Assembly (NCBI GenBank): GCA_963677185.1
Contig: OY781889.1
Span: 2,232,001-2,296,000 of the forward strand
DNA: 64,000 nt
Reading direction: 5' to 3'
From: G963677185 sp963677185
GTDB taxonomy: Bacteria > Bacillota > Syntrophomonadia > Syntrophomonadales > Syntrophomonadaceae
Position 1 is the first letter of the stretch; every line of letters begins with the position of its first letter. Below, one piece after another: positions 17,601-25,552 of the stretch. The notes beneath the pieces are model-generated. The model ran no database searches. It saw nothing but the letters and a program-made list of their open reading frames with translations, and had not been told where the DNA came from. The position numbers and the translations under genes were made by a program.

Positions 17601-20193
17601 CCCCAATGAGGCTCCGGCTGTTGAATCAATCAGTATTAATGGAACACCGGTCACTAAAGATGACCAGGCTTTTTCGGTCGGCACGTTAAAAATTGAAGCG
17701 GCTGCCAGCGGAAATGCCCTGGCCATGAATCTTTACAAGATGCTTGATAAAACCCCGGAAAAGCTGATCCCGGGCCAGGTACTGGGAAACAAGCTGAACG
17801 TCTCGGTTCCATTTACGTCCAGCGGAGTATATACTTTGCGCTTCACGGCGGTAAATAGCGAGAATGAAAACATTCCGAAGGATGTTCGCATTGTGGTGGG
17901 TAATCCCAAACCGGTGATAAGCGAAGTCGATCCCATGAGCGGTGATCCCAATGCCGGGATCACCCTGACCATAAAGGGAACTGGATTCGTCGGTTATTCA
18001 GATAAGGTAGAGGTGGTTGCGCTGACACCGAAGGACGCTTCGGGAACCAAGTATTCAACCAAAAACACCGGTGACACACAGATTAAAATGCTTTCAGCAA
18101 CGGCAACCTCTACAACGGTGACCCTGCCTAAAGGCATGAAAGACGGCGATTATGCGGTATGGATAGCCAAGAATTGGTCTGGCAGCGAGTCCTGTTTTGA
18201 AAAAGACGGTCAGAAGCTATATTTCAAAGTGCAATCTGATTCCAAAGCCAAAATAACCAATTTATCCCCCCTGAGCACCGACCTGCTTGGGACGACCAAA
18301 ATGGTAATTGACGGCACCGGGTTCAAGGGGCTGTATTCCGGTGTTGACACCCTGACTCTAATGGCTGTGGATCCGGCCGGTACTGATTATTCAACTAAAA
18401 ACACCGGACAGACTAAAATCAGCGATTTGCAGATAACCGATACAAAGATAACCGCAACTTTGCCGGCCGGAATGAAGCTGGGCGATTACGAGGTCTGGAT
18501 CAGCAAAGTCAGCGCCGGGAGCAAGGTGGCGGTATGCTATGAACAGAACGGAGAGAAAGTGCTGTTCAAGGTTAGCCTTATTGCAGTTCCCAGCATTTAT
18601 GTATATCCGGTTGCTCGCGAGACCGCGCAGGGCATGGCCGCGATGGCCCAGCCCCTGTTCGACATAATGCCCCTCGATAATGTTTATGCAGGTGACAGGT
18701 TAAGATTCCGGGTCAAGCTGGACAAAGGATCCGAAGGGGCCAGCGTGAATGTTTTGCTAGACGGACAGTACCGGATTGAGCTGCCATACCAGTCCAGTGA
18801 TTTGGTTGATGGCCAGCGATTATATGAAAAGACGATCCAGATAAACACACCGGGTTTGAAAAGCAACGGCTATGTAAGGGACGTGAAGATCGAGCTGGTC
18901 AAGAACGGCAAATCTGAATTTAAAAGCACCAATGACTATGATGGCAAATCGCTAAATATAAAGGTTATGCCAGACGAGCTCAGGCCGTTGAACACTCCGG
19001 AACTGAAGGTTGGTGACACGAAAACCAGCAGCATTGAGCTTTCCTGGAATTCTGTGCCGGGTGCGACAAGCTATGTGTTGCAGCGCAGCACAGACGATAA
19101 TTTCAAAGTGAATCTGCAAACGTTTACTATACCAGCAAGCACTGAAAATACGGTGCATTATTCTGACAAATCCATAGTAGTCGGCGAAGTCTACGGCTAC
19201 CGGGTTTTAGCAAGAGGTGACAGGCCGGACAGCCCATTTTCCCAGGTAGCAGTTGCTATTGCCAACGAAACCAGGACCGTGGGGATTTTTACTATCAGAA
19301 ATGCTTTGAAAAATACTTCGGGAAGTCCGACCGTTAACTGGCTGACGGATTCATTTATAATTGATTCTTTTAAAGCCCAGAAGAGCGGTCAGAACGGATG
19401 GCTGGTGGACATGAACGTGTTCAACCGGAGCCTCCAGTTGACCGAGATGTCCTGCGATGCCGTGGTTATTATTAAAGACAAGTCGAACAAGATAAAAGGG
19501 CTTTATCCGGTATCAGGAATATCTACTCCCGGTGGCACTTTTGAAGAGCTATACGAAGGATTTTCCTTACTCGGGCAGAGCTTCACCGACAGCTATGAAT
19601 GGGGGGACGTTCGTGAACAACTGGGCAGCGCCAGGCTAACCCCGCTCACCGGTCTCAAGGTTGAGGCAGGCGATCAGATTATCATAACTAAAACCGATGA
19701 TATGGCGCTGGGATTGTCGACCTACACCCTGGTGAAAGCAATATGGGGCATGAAGGGCAATGAGCTTTTTACCAAAGATGACGCGGCAGAAAAGCTGATG
19801 ATCGAGAACATGGGGGAAGAGGTGTGCAAAGACGGGGTGAAAAAGCTGGCCCTGGCATACATTAACGATGGATATATATCCCTGGACGAGATCCCCGAAG
19901 TGGGTCAGCTGTTCGTGGACGCTGCCATCAAATCGGCCCCGGGAGAGGTTCAAAAGCAAATGCTGAAGAAATTTGCCGCTAACGCGCTGATCGATCTAGA
20001 TGATATTGACAAGAAGCCGGCGGCAACTATAGTTAAAACAATGACTAAAACCCTGGCCTGGCGGGAGCTCATTATGCAGGTGGCCAGATGCACCGGAGAC
20101 TTCCAGGAGCTGTTGAAACTGATTTCCGATCCCAGCCTGGCTAAAGAGGATATAACCATTACGGTGCCCGAACCCAGCCTTTATGAAAATTAA
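14677..20193 (+). CDS. Giant secreted repeat protein (fibronectin-III-like, IPT/TIG and FN3 domains)
   Basis: A protein of about 1838 residues. The start at 14677 gives a classic signal peptide (MLKKK plus a 20-residue hydrophobic core ending GGLALGA); GTG codons at 14641 and 14665 are alternatives. Residues 30-140 form one diverged FN3-like domain, residues 140-650 are five almost identical 102-residue FN3-like units (each with FFKYGTSSS and QPNTTYYYKA), and residues 650-750 are a sixth diverged unit. Two IPT/TIG domains follow (about 1079 and 1191), then a true FN3 (about 1440) and a helical C-terminus. No LPXTG, SLH or cell-wall repeat is visible, so anchoring is unknown. Function is probably adhesive or structural at the cell surface. 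Confidence 0.85.
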   Translation: MLKKKAVLSQVAIVMMVAMLVPLSGGLALGAVVPPTVSTGSYGSVTEYSACVYGSVDKNGGDYITEYGIKYGTSSSNMDKIPVGYSHISGSYSADLSGLQPGTTYYYQAYAWNSAGPSTGGIQTFQTDSLPVATKPSVTTYDPSTYDTTTATIQGYVSSDSALSSFFFKYGTSSSSLNQTCYGYGLNGQNSGTFTGDLTGLQPNTTYYYKACAVNSAGQSEGYTASFKTQALVVANKPAVTTYDPSTYGTTTATIQGYVSSDSALSSSFFKYGTSSSSLNQTCYGYGLNGQNSGTFTGDLTGLQPNTTYYYKAYAVNSAGQSEGYTASFKTQALVVANKPAVTTYDPSTYGTTTATIQGYVSSDSALSSFFFKYGTSSSSLNQTCYGYGLNGQNSGTFTGDLTGLQPNTTYYYKACAVNSAGQSEGYTASFKTQALVVANKPAVTTYDPSTYGTTTATIQGYVSSDSALSSFFFKYGTSSSNLSQTCYGYGLNGQNSGTFTGDLTGLQPNTTYYYKACAVNSAGQSEGYTASFKTQALVVANKPAVTTYDPSTYGTTTATIQGYVSSDSALSSFFFKYGTSSSNLSQTCYGYGLNGQNSGTFTGDLTGLQPNTTYYYKACAVNSAGQSEGYTASLRTEPLSGQYSVTTSSPKAYDASTATLQGYVNSDGALTDFYFKYGTSASNLSKVSYGYGLDGQSTGNFYGDLSGLLPNTTYYYKALASNSTGSIEGSVQSFTTKSAAAAAMEFVSGSVAVEPGTGVVGDTFRFTAGVKGNPAYAYVCFDLGLGKYGSWADKASCKANFKMQEESRSTDGTVTYSFSKALSSSGCSAESFNRYFKVCAVDGSNNEIISEIKSFQVKAVSTPAGTTAIGDIGVNGKVYSTGSIYEGYAGKEFLFTASISGAPSSVVIQFDNGNGSTLMADKMAMSKDGAPASDGSSIYKYKLTVNSPGPASSYKRKVRITAGTVNKEAFFVVRPNEAPAVESISINGTPVTKDDQAFSVGTLKIEAAASGNALAMNLYKMLDKTPEKLIPGQVLGNKLNVSVPFTSSGVYTLRFTAVNSENENIPKDVRIVVGNPKPVISEVDPMSGDPNAGITLTIKGTGFVGYSDKVEVVALTPKDASGTKYSTKNTGDTQIKMLSATATSTTVTLPKGMKDGDYAVWIAKNWSGSESCFEKDGQKLYFKVQSDSKAKITNLSPLSTDLLGTTKMVIDGTGFKGLYSGVDTLTLMAVDPAGTDYSTKNTGQTKISDLQITDTKITATLPAGMKLGDYEVWISKVSAGSKVAVCYEQNGEKVLFKVSLIAVPSIYVYPVARETAQGMAAMAQPLFDIMPLDNVYAGDRLRFRVKLDKGSEGASVNVLLDGQYRIELPYQSSDLVDGQRLYEKTIQINTPGLKSNGYVRDVKIELVKNGKSEFKSTNDYDGKSLNIKVMPDELRPLNTPELKVGDTKTSSIELSWNSVPGATSYVLQRSTDDNFKVNLQTFTIPASTENTVHYSDKSIVVGEVYGYRVLARGDRPDSPFSQVAVAIANETRTVGIFTIRNALKNTSGSPTVNWLTDSFIIDSFKAQKSGQNGWLVDMNVFNRSLQLTEMSCDAVVIIKDKSNKIKGLYPVSGISTPGGTFEELYEGFSLLGQSFTDSYEWGDVREQLGSARLTPLTGLKVEAGDQIIITKTDDMALGLSTYTLVKAIWGMKGNELFTKDDAAEKLMIENMGEEVCKDGVKKLALAYINDGYISLDEIPEVGQLFVDAAIKSAPGEVQKQMLKKFAANALIDLDDIDKKPAATIVKTMTKTLAWRELIMQVARCTGDFQELLKLISDPSLAKEDITITVPEPSLYEN
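15094..16623 (+). repeat. Five tandem 306-bp coding repeats
   Basis: Units start at 15094, 15400, 15706, 16012 and 16318, with a constant 306-bp period (102 codons). The copies differ at only a few scattered bases, including third-position and Ser/Phe changes. A sixth, clearly diverged unit begins at 16624. Near identity at the DNA level points to recent duplication or gene conversion. Confidence 0.95.
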
Positions 20194-20230
20194 GCCAAGG
20201 GCAATTCGGAAATGCCTGACTATATTCGGG

Positions 20231-20509
20231 CTATTCGCGCGGGCTGCGTACCAGTTCGAGGGTAACCGGATTGCTCGGATCAGGGCAGATAAGAGTAATG
20301 GTATCATCCTGCCACCAGGGCATGCTGCCTCCGAACTGGAAGGTCTGCAAATCGCCAAAAATGGTATGAAAGAAAAAACCGCATAAATCGCCTGGATTAA
20401 GACAACTGATTTCGAACTGCTGGCCTTCCTGGTGGCAGGCTACGCAGTGCCCCTTGACACTAACTATGCGTGCTGCAACCTTCATGCCCAGAGTGCCGTG
20501 TATTGACAT
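20231..20509 (-). CDS. TIGR04076-family small protein
   Basis: A 92-residue protein of the uncharacterised TIGR04076 type: an N-terminal beta strand KVAARIVSVKGHCVACH, a central CGFFFHTI segment, then FGGSMPWWQDD and CPDPSNPVTLELVR at the end. The start at 20509 follows GGGAGGAG; upstream in-frame codons are ignored. Two close cysteines (CVAC) and one later Cys-Pro could bind metal, but no function is established for the family. It is the first of a run of minus-strand genes that face the end of the giant repeat protein. Confidence 0.75.
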   Translation of the reverse strand: MSIHGTLGMKVAARIVSVKGHCVACHQEGQQFEISCLNPGDLCGFFFHTIFGDLQTFQFGGSMPWWQDDTITLICPDPSNPVTLELVRSPRE

Positions 20510-20532
20510 GGCTGACTCCTCCCATACCATAA

Positions 20533-20568
20533 ATCACGGGGACGGTTTAAGCCGTCCCCTGTGTTTTA
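20533..20568. terminator. Hairpin between two small minus-strand genes
   Basis: CACGGGGACGG and CCGTCCCCTGTG form an 11-bp stem with one bulge. The T-run (TTTTATT) lies on the plus-strand side, while both neighbours are on the minus strand, so it may be an imperfect terminator or a processing site. Confidence 0.5.
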
Positions 20569-20586
20569 TTGTGCCTTTAACCCTCG

Positions 20587-20805
20587 CTATTTCTGATTCA
20601 AATATTCTACATAGCGGACCATTTGTGGATTTTCTTCAACATAACGGTAGTTAGGATTATTGTCTCCCCGGGCCGCCTGGCAGAAGGGGCAGAAAAAATG
20701 AAGGCGTATTTTCCCCGGACTTTCCACAATCTCCCCCATGAATTTAATTGTTGCCGCCGGAAATTCCTTCTTGCAGCTGTCGCAATGTAATAATACTGCC
20801 AACAC
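20587..20805 (-). CDS. Small zinc-ribbon-like protein
   Basis: A 72-residue protein starting at GTG (20805) after AGGAG. Two Cys pairs, CDSC near residue 8 and CPFC near residue 40, are spaced like a zinc ribbon. The rest is short strands and a charged tail ending YVEYLNQK. No family name can be given. Its position between the TIGR04076 gene and the nitroreductase, on the same strand, suggests a common transcript. Confidence 0.7.
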   Translation of the reverse strand: MLAVLLHCDSCKKEFPAATIKFMGEIVESPGKIRLHFFCPFCQAARGDNNPNYRYVEENPQMVRYVEYLNQK

Positions 20806-20842
20806 TCATTCTCCTTCGCAATACAATTTTACAAATTTTAAT

Positions 20843-21367
20843 CTATGACCAGCGATCGAAACGAAGCATGTCTTTAAGCGTGCGCCGATCAGGAGTTTCC
20901 GGTTGGGCTGCGGCCTTGCCGATGGGAATCAGCGAAACCACTCGGAAATCTTCAGGCAAGCCGAGCACTTCGCGCATCGCTTTGGGATCAAAGCCGCCCA
21001 CCCAGCACGCTCCGTAACCGAGAGCATGGGCCGCCAATAGAATATTCTCGGTAGCATTAGCGGCATCGAGGGAGCTAAAATAATTGCGGCCTTTGTCTCC
21101 ATATTTGGCGGAGCGCTCTGGATCAACGCAAACCGCTACCACCAGAGAAGCAAGGGAGATAATTTCCTGGTCGAAGGCCGCTGCCCTGACCCGGGCTTTC
21201 TGTTCGCTATTTTTCACTACGATAAAAAACAAGGGCTGCAGATTGCCGGCCGAAGGCGCCATGCGTCCTGCGTCTAGAATGGCCATCAGATCATCTTCGG
21301 CTACCACCTCGCCAGCCTGAAAGCTCCGGATACTGCGACGGGTCATTAAGGCTTCCATTGCATCCAT
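20843..21367 (-). CDS. Nitroreductase-family FMN protein
   Basis: A 174-residue flavin reductase of the nitroreductase superfamily. Seen: the FMN phosphate motif TRRSIRSF at residues 9-16, APSAGNLQP near 38, and the second half AAHALGYGACWVGGFD with the downstream conserved LPEDFRVVSLIPIGKA. These enzymes use NAD(P)H or ferredoxin-derived electrons on quinones, nitro compounds or enoates; the real substrate cannot be read. Short length indicates the compact subfamily common in anaerobes. GGAGG lies 10 bases before the chosen ATG. Confidence 0.88.
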   Translation of the reverse strand: MDAMEALMTRRSIRSFQAGEVVAEDDLMAILDAGRMAPSAGNLQPLFFIVVKNSEQKARVRAAAFDQEIISLASLVVAVCVDPERSAKYGDKGRNYFSSLDAANATENILLAAHALGYGACWVGGFDPKAMREVLGLPEDFRVVSLIPIGKAAAQPETPDRRTLKDMLRFDRWS

Positions 21368-21556
21368 CCTGTAAACACCTCCAATGTATCTTTTACTGGA
21401 AAAATTAGGTCATAAGCGCTAAAAAGTGTGAATAATGAATATATACTACAATCTATCATATGATGACAGGTATCGCTATAATTTGATAAAGAGTTTTTTT
21501 CTTTCTGGTTAGTTGCCAGCGATAGGCACCAGAGAACGGAAGGAGATGCTGCCAGC

Positions 21557-22276
21557 TTGAAAATATGGACGACTAAAAGCGGGCACCAGGTGTTTCGGGT
21601 ATTAAAAGGGCGCTGCAACGTATTCCTGGTGTATAACGGCAGTAATTATTTTATGGTGGACACCGGTGGCCGCCTGCAATGGGACAGTCTGTTTAACTCC
21701 CTTGACGCACTGGCCATAAATGAAAAAGTACTTCAAGCAGTGATAATGACTCATACCCATTTTGATCATGCAGAAAACGCCGCAAAAATTAAGGAATATT
21801 ATAAGCCCTCATTTTATGTACACCAGAGCGAAGCTGCTTATCTGGAAAAGGGGGATAGTCCTTTGCCGGGAGGAAGCCTGGTAATTACCCGCTGGTTTAC
21901 GAACCAGCTGGCCGGGAGACCGGGGATGAGATTCCCGTATCAGCCGGTGATCCCGGATATTATGGTGGAGGATTCATGCAATATGGATTCAACCGGTTTT
22001 AACGCGGTTATTATGCATACTCCGGGTCATTCATCTGGTTCACTTAGTGTGATTGTAGATGGAGAGATCGCTATTGTCGGCGATACCATGTGGGGGCTCA
22101 CGGAAAACGCTGTTTTTCCGCCTTTTGCCGACCAGCCTCGTTTGCTCGTGGAAAGCTGGAGAAAGCTGCTGGAAACCGGGTGCCGCCTGTTTCTTCCCGC
22201 TCACGGAAGCGAACGCAAACGCTCACTGGTGGAGAAACAGTTCCAGCGGTTCAAAGTCATATACGATCTGGAGTAA
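21557..22276 (+). CDS. MBL-fold metallo-hydrolase
   Basis: A 239-residue cytosolic metallo-beta-lactamase-fold protein. The metal motif MTHTHFDHAEN (H-x-H-x-D-H) is near residue 60, the third histidine in MHTPGHSSGSL near 154, the bridging aspartate in VGDTMWG and a final histidine in LPAHGSE near 215. All Zn/Fe ligands of the superfamily are present, so it should be active as a hydrolase, for example on a thioester or lactone. The start is a TTG after AGGAG. It is divergent from the nitroreductase. Confidence 0.88.
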   Translation: MKIWTTKSGHQVFRVLKGRCNVFLVYNGSNYFMVDTGGRLQWDSLFNSLDALAINEKVLQAVIMTHTHFDHAENAAKIKEYYKPSFYVHQSEAAYLEKGDSPLPGGSLVITRWFTNQLAGRPGMRFPYQPVIPDIMVEDSCNMDSTGFNAVIMHTPGHSSGSLSVIVDGEIAIVGDTMWGLTENAVFPPFADQPRLLVESWRKLLETGCRLFLPAHGSERKRSLVEKQFQRFKVIYDLE

Positions 22277-22341
22277 TATGCGGACACGACAAAAGGTGAC
22301 GGTTCTTTTGCATCCAAAAGAACCGTCACACCGGCAGTTGA

Positions 22342-23100
22342 TCAGTCAAAAGGGCAGCTCGTATAGCACTTGAAGCAAAAATACTGGAATCCAATCAGCT
22401 GGGCCTGGTACATGCGCATGAAATCAAGGCTGCTGACCATCTTTTTCTGTTCTTCAGGAGTGCTGCCGGTAAAGCGGCGCCAGAAGCCGATATTTGCCCC
22501 CAGTCCGTATGGCTGGGAAACCCGGAGGCATTTCATAACGTCAGTTTTGCCTTCTTCATCCAGGGCTCCAGCCGGGCATTCCTCCACGCAAAGCATACAG
22601 TCGTTGCATAAAGATTCCTCAATCACCGGATCGGACTCCAGTTCCAGGTCGGTTAACACTCCCATAAATAGAATTCTTGAGCCCAATCGGGGATGGATAA
22701 CCAGGTTGTGCCGGCCAAATGTGCCCAATCCAGCGGCAACCGCGGCGTGACGCAGGGATACTTCTCCGACCGTGCCCATGGCCTTGGGCGTAAAGCTCTG
22801 GGGATAAGACAGTGGAATGCTCATAGCTCTGCCGCCCAGACTTTTCTCGACAAAGCGGGTCATTTCATAAGAGCTATGACGCGCATATTCCATAACGTCC
22901 AGACGGCCGTTCATAGCCAGCTGCGGGCTGGGGCTTTCGCAATGAGACATTTCTTTTACAGTCATAACAATAATGGAGCGCGCTTCCGGGAACAGATCCT
23001 TTATTGGGGGAGAAAGCGGGCTGTTGTAGCGCTCCACCGAAGTGATCCCCACGTCGTCTGCACCCAATTTCAGAGCAAATGCTTTGATTTTTTCCTTCAT
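22342..23100 (-). CDS. QueG-like double-cluster iron-sulfur protein
   Basis: A 252-residue protein similar in outline to epoxyqueuosine reductase and reductase-like 4Fe-4S proteins. The N-terminal half has the family start (LKLGADDVGIT), and GLGTFGRHNLVIHP matches the cobalamin-region motif of QueG. The C-terminal half has one full cluster motif, CNDCMLCVEECP (near residue 190), and a second set CFKCYTSCPF at the very end. It is much shorter than true QueG and lacks the HEAT-like C-terminus, so queuosine synthesis is unlikely. It is probably an electron-transfer or reductase protein regulated by the MarR gene directly upstream. Confidence 0.75.
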   Translation of the reverse strand: MKEKIKAFALKLGADDVGITSVERYNSPLSPPIKDLFPEARSIIVMTVKEMSHCESPSPQLAMNGRLDVMEYARHSSYEMTRFVEKSLGGRAMSIPLSYPQSFTPKAMGTVGEVSLRHAAVAAGLGTFGRHNLVIHPRLGSRILFMGVLTDLELESDPVIEESLCNDCMLCVEECPAGALDEEGKTDVMKCLRVSQPYGLGANIGFWRRFTGSTPEEQKKMVSSLDFMRMYQAQLIGFQYFCFKCYTSCPFD

Positions 23101-23141
23101 AACTTACATCCTTTCTGTAAATATAATTAATTGTCATTAGT

Positions 23142-23153
23142 TGTATATACACA
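23142..23153. promoter_or_regulatory. Operator-like palindrome before the iron-sulfur gene
   Basis: TGTATATACACA contains the palindrome TGTATATACA and shares GTATATACAC with the site upstream of the MarR gene. It sits about 40 bases before the start of the downstream iron-sulfur gene. Confidence 0.6.
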
Positions 23154-23169
23154 TAATATGGCAACAAAA

Positions 23170-23628
23170 TCAGGGCAGGCGCCGGTTTAACTCTTTTAAC
23201 CGGTTCAGCAGGCCATCCAGCCATTCCGCGCCGAATTCGCTTTCCAATCCAGCCTGGGTTTGCTGCCAGACCGGGATAGCCTTTTCGAGCATTTCCCATC
23301 CGCTTTCTGTAAGAGCGATCAGTTGCTCGCGCCGGTCTTCGCCGTCCATCAGCTGAATCAGACCCTTGCTGGCCAGTAAACGGGCATTGCGGCTGAGAGT
23401 GCTTCTATCCATGCCCAGGGCTTTGGCCATATTTTTTATGGAAGCCTTTTTTTGAATTGCCGTCCCCATCATAACCGAAAACTGGGTGCTTTTAATGCCC
23501 AGCTCGCTGAAGGCCTGGTCATAGGCGTGGCTTACCAGACGAGCACTCTTGCGAAGGTTGAAACTGACGCAAGAACGGGATATTTCGCCTGCCAGACGGG
23601 GATCAATCCTGGGGTTTTCCTGACTCAT
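23170..23628 (-). CDS. MarR-family transcriptional regulator
   Basis: A 152-residue winged-helix repressor. I start at the ATG at 23626-23628 (MSQENPRIDPR); longer in-frame readings to 23709 run through the promoter. The DNA-binding region is KNMAKALGMDRSTLSRNARLL followed by the wing MDGEDRREQLIALTESG, where the DxR of MarR proteins is seen (EDRRE). The two matching TATATACA palindromes, one upstream of this gene and one before the next gene on the same strand, suggest it represses itself and the iron-sulfur gene. The inducer is unknown; a phenolic or oxidant is usual for the family. Confidence 0.9.
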   Translation of the reverse strand: MSQENPRIDPRLAGEISRSCVSFNLRKSARLVSHAYDQAFSELGIKSTQFSVMMGTAIQKKASIKNMAKALGMDRSTLSRNARLLASKGLIQLMDGEDRREQLIALTESGWEMLEKAIPVWQQTQAGLESEFGAEWLDGLLNRLKELNRRLP

Positions 23629-23666
23629 AATTAGCCACCGCTTTTCGTCGCCATTTCTTAATGAGA

Positions 23667-23676
23667 GTATATACAC
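23667..23676. promoter_or_regulatory. Operator-like palindrome before the MarR gene
   Basis: GTATATACAC, identical over 10 bases with the site at 23143-23152. It lies about 40 bases upstream of the MarR start codon, the same distance as the other copy from its gene. Confidence 0.6.
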
Positions 23677-23775
23677 GTATCGGACGATCTGCAAGTGGAA
23701 TTGTTTCACATAAGCGGTTTATAATCTGGCGATGTTATTATCGTGCAAATACTGTTATTTACTTCGATGAATTTT

Positions 23776-23783
23776 GATATAAT
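23776..23783 (+). promoter_or_regulatory. Extended -10 promoter of the cyclophilin gene
   Basis: TGATATAAT is an extended -10 (TGN-TATAAT) about 33 bases before the start codon. No good -35 hexamer lies at 17 bases, which is typical for extended -10 promoters. Confidence 0.65.
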
Positions 23784-23815
23784 AGCGGCATCTGTCAATG
23801 GAAAGGATGAAAAAA

Positions 23816-24331
23816 GTGAGTAAAAATCCAGTTGTAACCATTACCATGGAAAATGATAATCAGATCGTTTTAGAGCTCTATCCCGAAATCGCCCCGATAT
23901 CAGTTAAGAACTTTGTCCAGTTGGTCCAGCAAGGCTTTTATAATGGAGTAGGATTCCACCGAGTTATCCCGGGATTTATGATACAAGGGGGATGTCCGGA
24001 CGGAAACGGAATGGGTGGACCTGGGTATCAGATCAAAGGTGAATTTGCTCGCAACGGTGTAACCAACGATCTGTTGCACGAACGCGGAGTGCTTTCCATG
24101 GCCAGGTCAGCTATGCCAGATTCAGCAGGTTCCCAGTTCTTTATCATGGTGGCTGACGCTCCGTTCCTGGACGGCGATTATGCAGCTTTTGGACGGGCTA
24201 TTAGCGGCATGGAGGAAGCCGACCGCATAGTGGCAAGCAAAACCGATTATTCTGACAAGCCGATTCAGGCCCAGATCATGAAAACGGTTACTGTCGACAC
24301 CTTCGATGCCGAGGAGCAGGACGGCCGTTAA
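23816..24331 (+). CDS. Peptidyl-prolyl cis-trans isomerase, cyclophilin type
   Basis: A 171-residue cytoplasmic prolyl isomerase. The GTG at 23816 sits 8 bases after AAGGA; the ATG at 23798 overlaps that ribosome site and is less likely. Active-site residues are present: Arg in GVGFHRVIPGFMIQGG, and SAGSQFFIM and the Phe-containing LDGDYAAFG later. Like many bacterial cyclophilins it lacks the cyclosporin Trp at the usual place (FLDGDY instead of WLDGKH). No signal peptide. It helps folding of proline-containing proteins; no special partner is indicated by its neighbours. Confidence 0.93.
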   Translation: MSKNPVVTITMENDNQIVLELYPEIAPISVKNFVQLVQQGFYNGVGFHRVIPGFMIQGGCPDGNGMGGPGYQIKGEFARNGVTNDLLHERGVLSMARSAMPDSAGSQFFIMVADAPFLDGDYAAFGRAISGMEEADRIVASKTDYSDKPIQAQIMKTVTVDTFDAEEQDGR

Positions 24332-24338
24332 AATGGAT

Positions 24339-25226
24339 TCACATCCACCTTACCCGCGCCAGAGAGCGCAGTACACCGCGCTGGTAACGGAAGCGCGGGT
24401 AACCGACGATCATAGATGCGGTTACTTCCTGGTCGTCTTCGAGTTGCAGCATTTGCCTGAGCTCCGGTGATCGACTAATGGCCGGAGGGATCAGGGAAAT
24501 CGCCGTGGCCCCGAGACCCAGGGCATGAGCAGCCAGCAAACCGTATCCGACCGCGATATAAGCGTCATTAGTGTGGCTTTCGGCCAGCTTCTTTGCATGA
24601 AAGAGTATTAGAACAGGCGCGCCGCGGGCTATTTCGTCCCGGCCGCCTTTTTTCATATCAGGCATTTTAATCTTTAGAATCGGTATCAAGTGATTCTGCA
24701 TGGAGGAAAAGGTTTCGGGTCCGGCGTCACGCTTAATAAAGAAACGCTTCACGGGGTTGGCGAACCATTTCAAGAGACGGTCATAGAAATCGATCATATA
24801 AGGCAGCATTTTTTCAATCTCACCCCGGTTCTGGATGACAGTCAGTTCAGTTTTATGAGGTGGGAAACCCATCGGGGCCTGGGCGATGGCTGCAACAATT
24901 TTTTCCAGGAGATCGCGCGGCACGGGCTTATCTTTGAAGTTGCGTATTGAACGCCTGGAAGTGGTCAGGTCAATAAAGTCCTGGTAGCCAATGTGTTCCC
25001 GGGCCAGCGGAGTAAAATCAGACTCATAGTTCATATCCCCGGTGATAATCGATTCATTAGGGCAGACCGCCATACACTGACCGCACTCGATACATATCTC
25101 CCGGCGCACCGGGTTTTGCACGGGAAACTGACCCTTTTCCCAGCTGATGGCCATAGCCGGGCATACCTCAAAACACAATCCGCATTTGCTGCAGGTTTCA
25201 TTATCTATTGTCATGACAACAGCCAT
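24339..25226 (-). CDS. Nitroreductase with N-terminal 2[4Fe-4S] ferredoxin domain
   Basis: A 295-residue fusion. Residues 8-60 hold two cluster motifs, CSKCGLCFEVCP and CIECGQCMAVCP; from residue 80 a nitroreductase domain begins with TTSRRSIRNFKD, followed by APMGFPPHKTEL and the C-terminal GYGLLAAHALGLGATAISLI. Ferredoxin-fused nitroreductases receive low-potential electrons directly and are common in strict anaerobes. The start at 25226 follows AAGGAGG; an upstream in-frame ATG at 25265 is rejected. The substrate is unknown. It is convergent with the cyclophilin gene, leaving only 7 bases between stops. Confidence 0.9.
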   Translation of the reverse strand: MAVVMTIDNETCSKCGLCFEVCPAMAISWEKGQFPVQNPVRREICIECGQCMAVCPNESIITGDMNYESDFTPLAREHIGYQDFIDLTTSRRSIRNFKDKPVPRDLLEKIVAAIAQAPMGFPPHKTELTVIQNRGEIEKMLPYMIDFYDRLLKWFANPVKRFFIKRDAGPETFSSMQNHLIPILKIKMPDMKKGGRDEIARGAPVLILFHAKKLAESHTNDAYIAVGYGLLAAHALGLGATAISLIPPAISRSPELRQMLQLEDDQEVTASMIVGYPRFRYQRGVLRSLARVRWM

Positions 25227-25486
25227 TGCAGGGCCTCCTTCTGGTTTGGCGGCAGGTTGCCGCACTGACCGGACATGATTTATGTACTATTCTACATGCT
25301 CGCATCGGACATATCCAGCCCGGCCAGGAAAAATCATTGGATTAACATAATATACGCGCAGGTACTTGCCTGCAAAGATGGTAAAAAGCAGAAATATCTT
25401 ATCGCATTATGTCATTTGATGTATTATATTAATATGGCCATTTAGTAATAAGCATTTCCTGTCAAATTCACATTGGATAGCCGGCG
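25227..25486. other. Divergent intergenic region
   Basis: About 260 AT-rich bases between the ferredoxin-nitroreductase and the solute-binding protein. No gene or clear consensus promoter is seen; the only strong feature is the palindrome at 25487-25510. Confidence 0.4.
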
Positions 25487-25510
25487 GCATATGTTTGTAC
25501 AAGCATATGC
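25487..25510. promoter_or_regulatory. 24-bp near-perfect palindrome before the solute-binding protein gene
   Basis: GCATATG-TTTGTACAAG-CATATGC: the outer 7-base arms are exact complements and the centre TTGTACAA is itself a palindrome; only one symmetric base pair fails. It is 42 bases before the start codon. Probably an operator. Confidence 0.6.
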
Positions 25511-25552
25511 TATCATCATCGTGATCATGGTTATGAAAACGGAGGTGATGAG

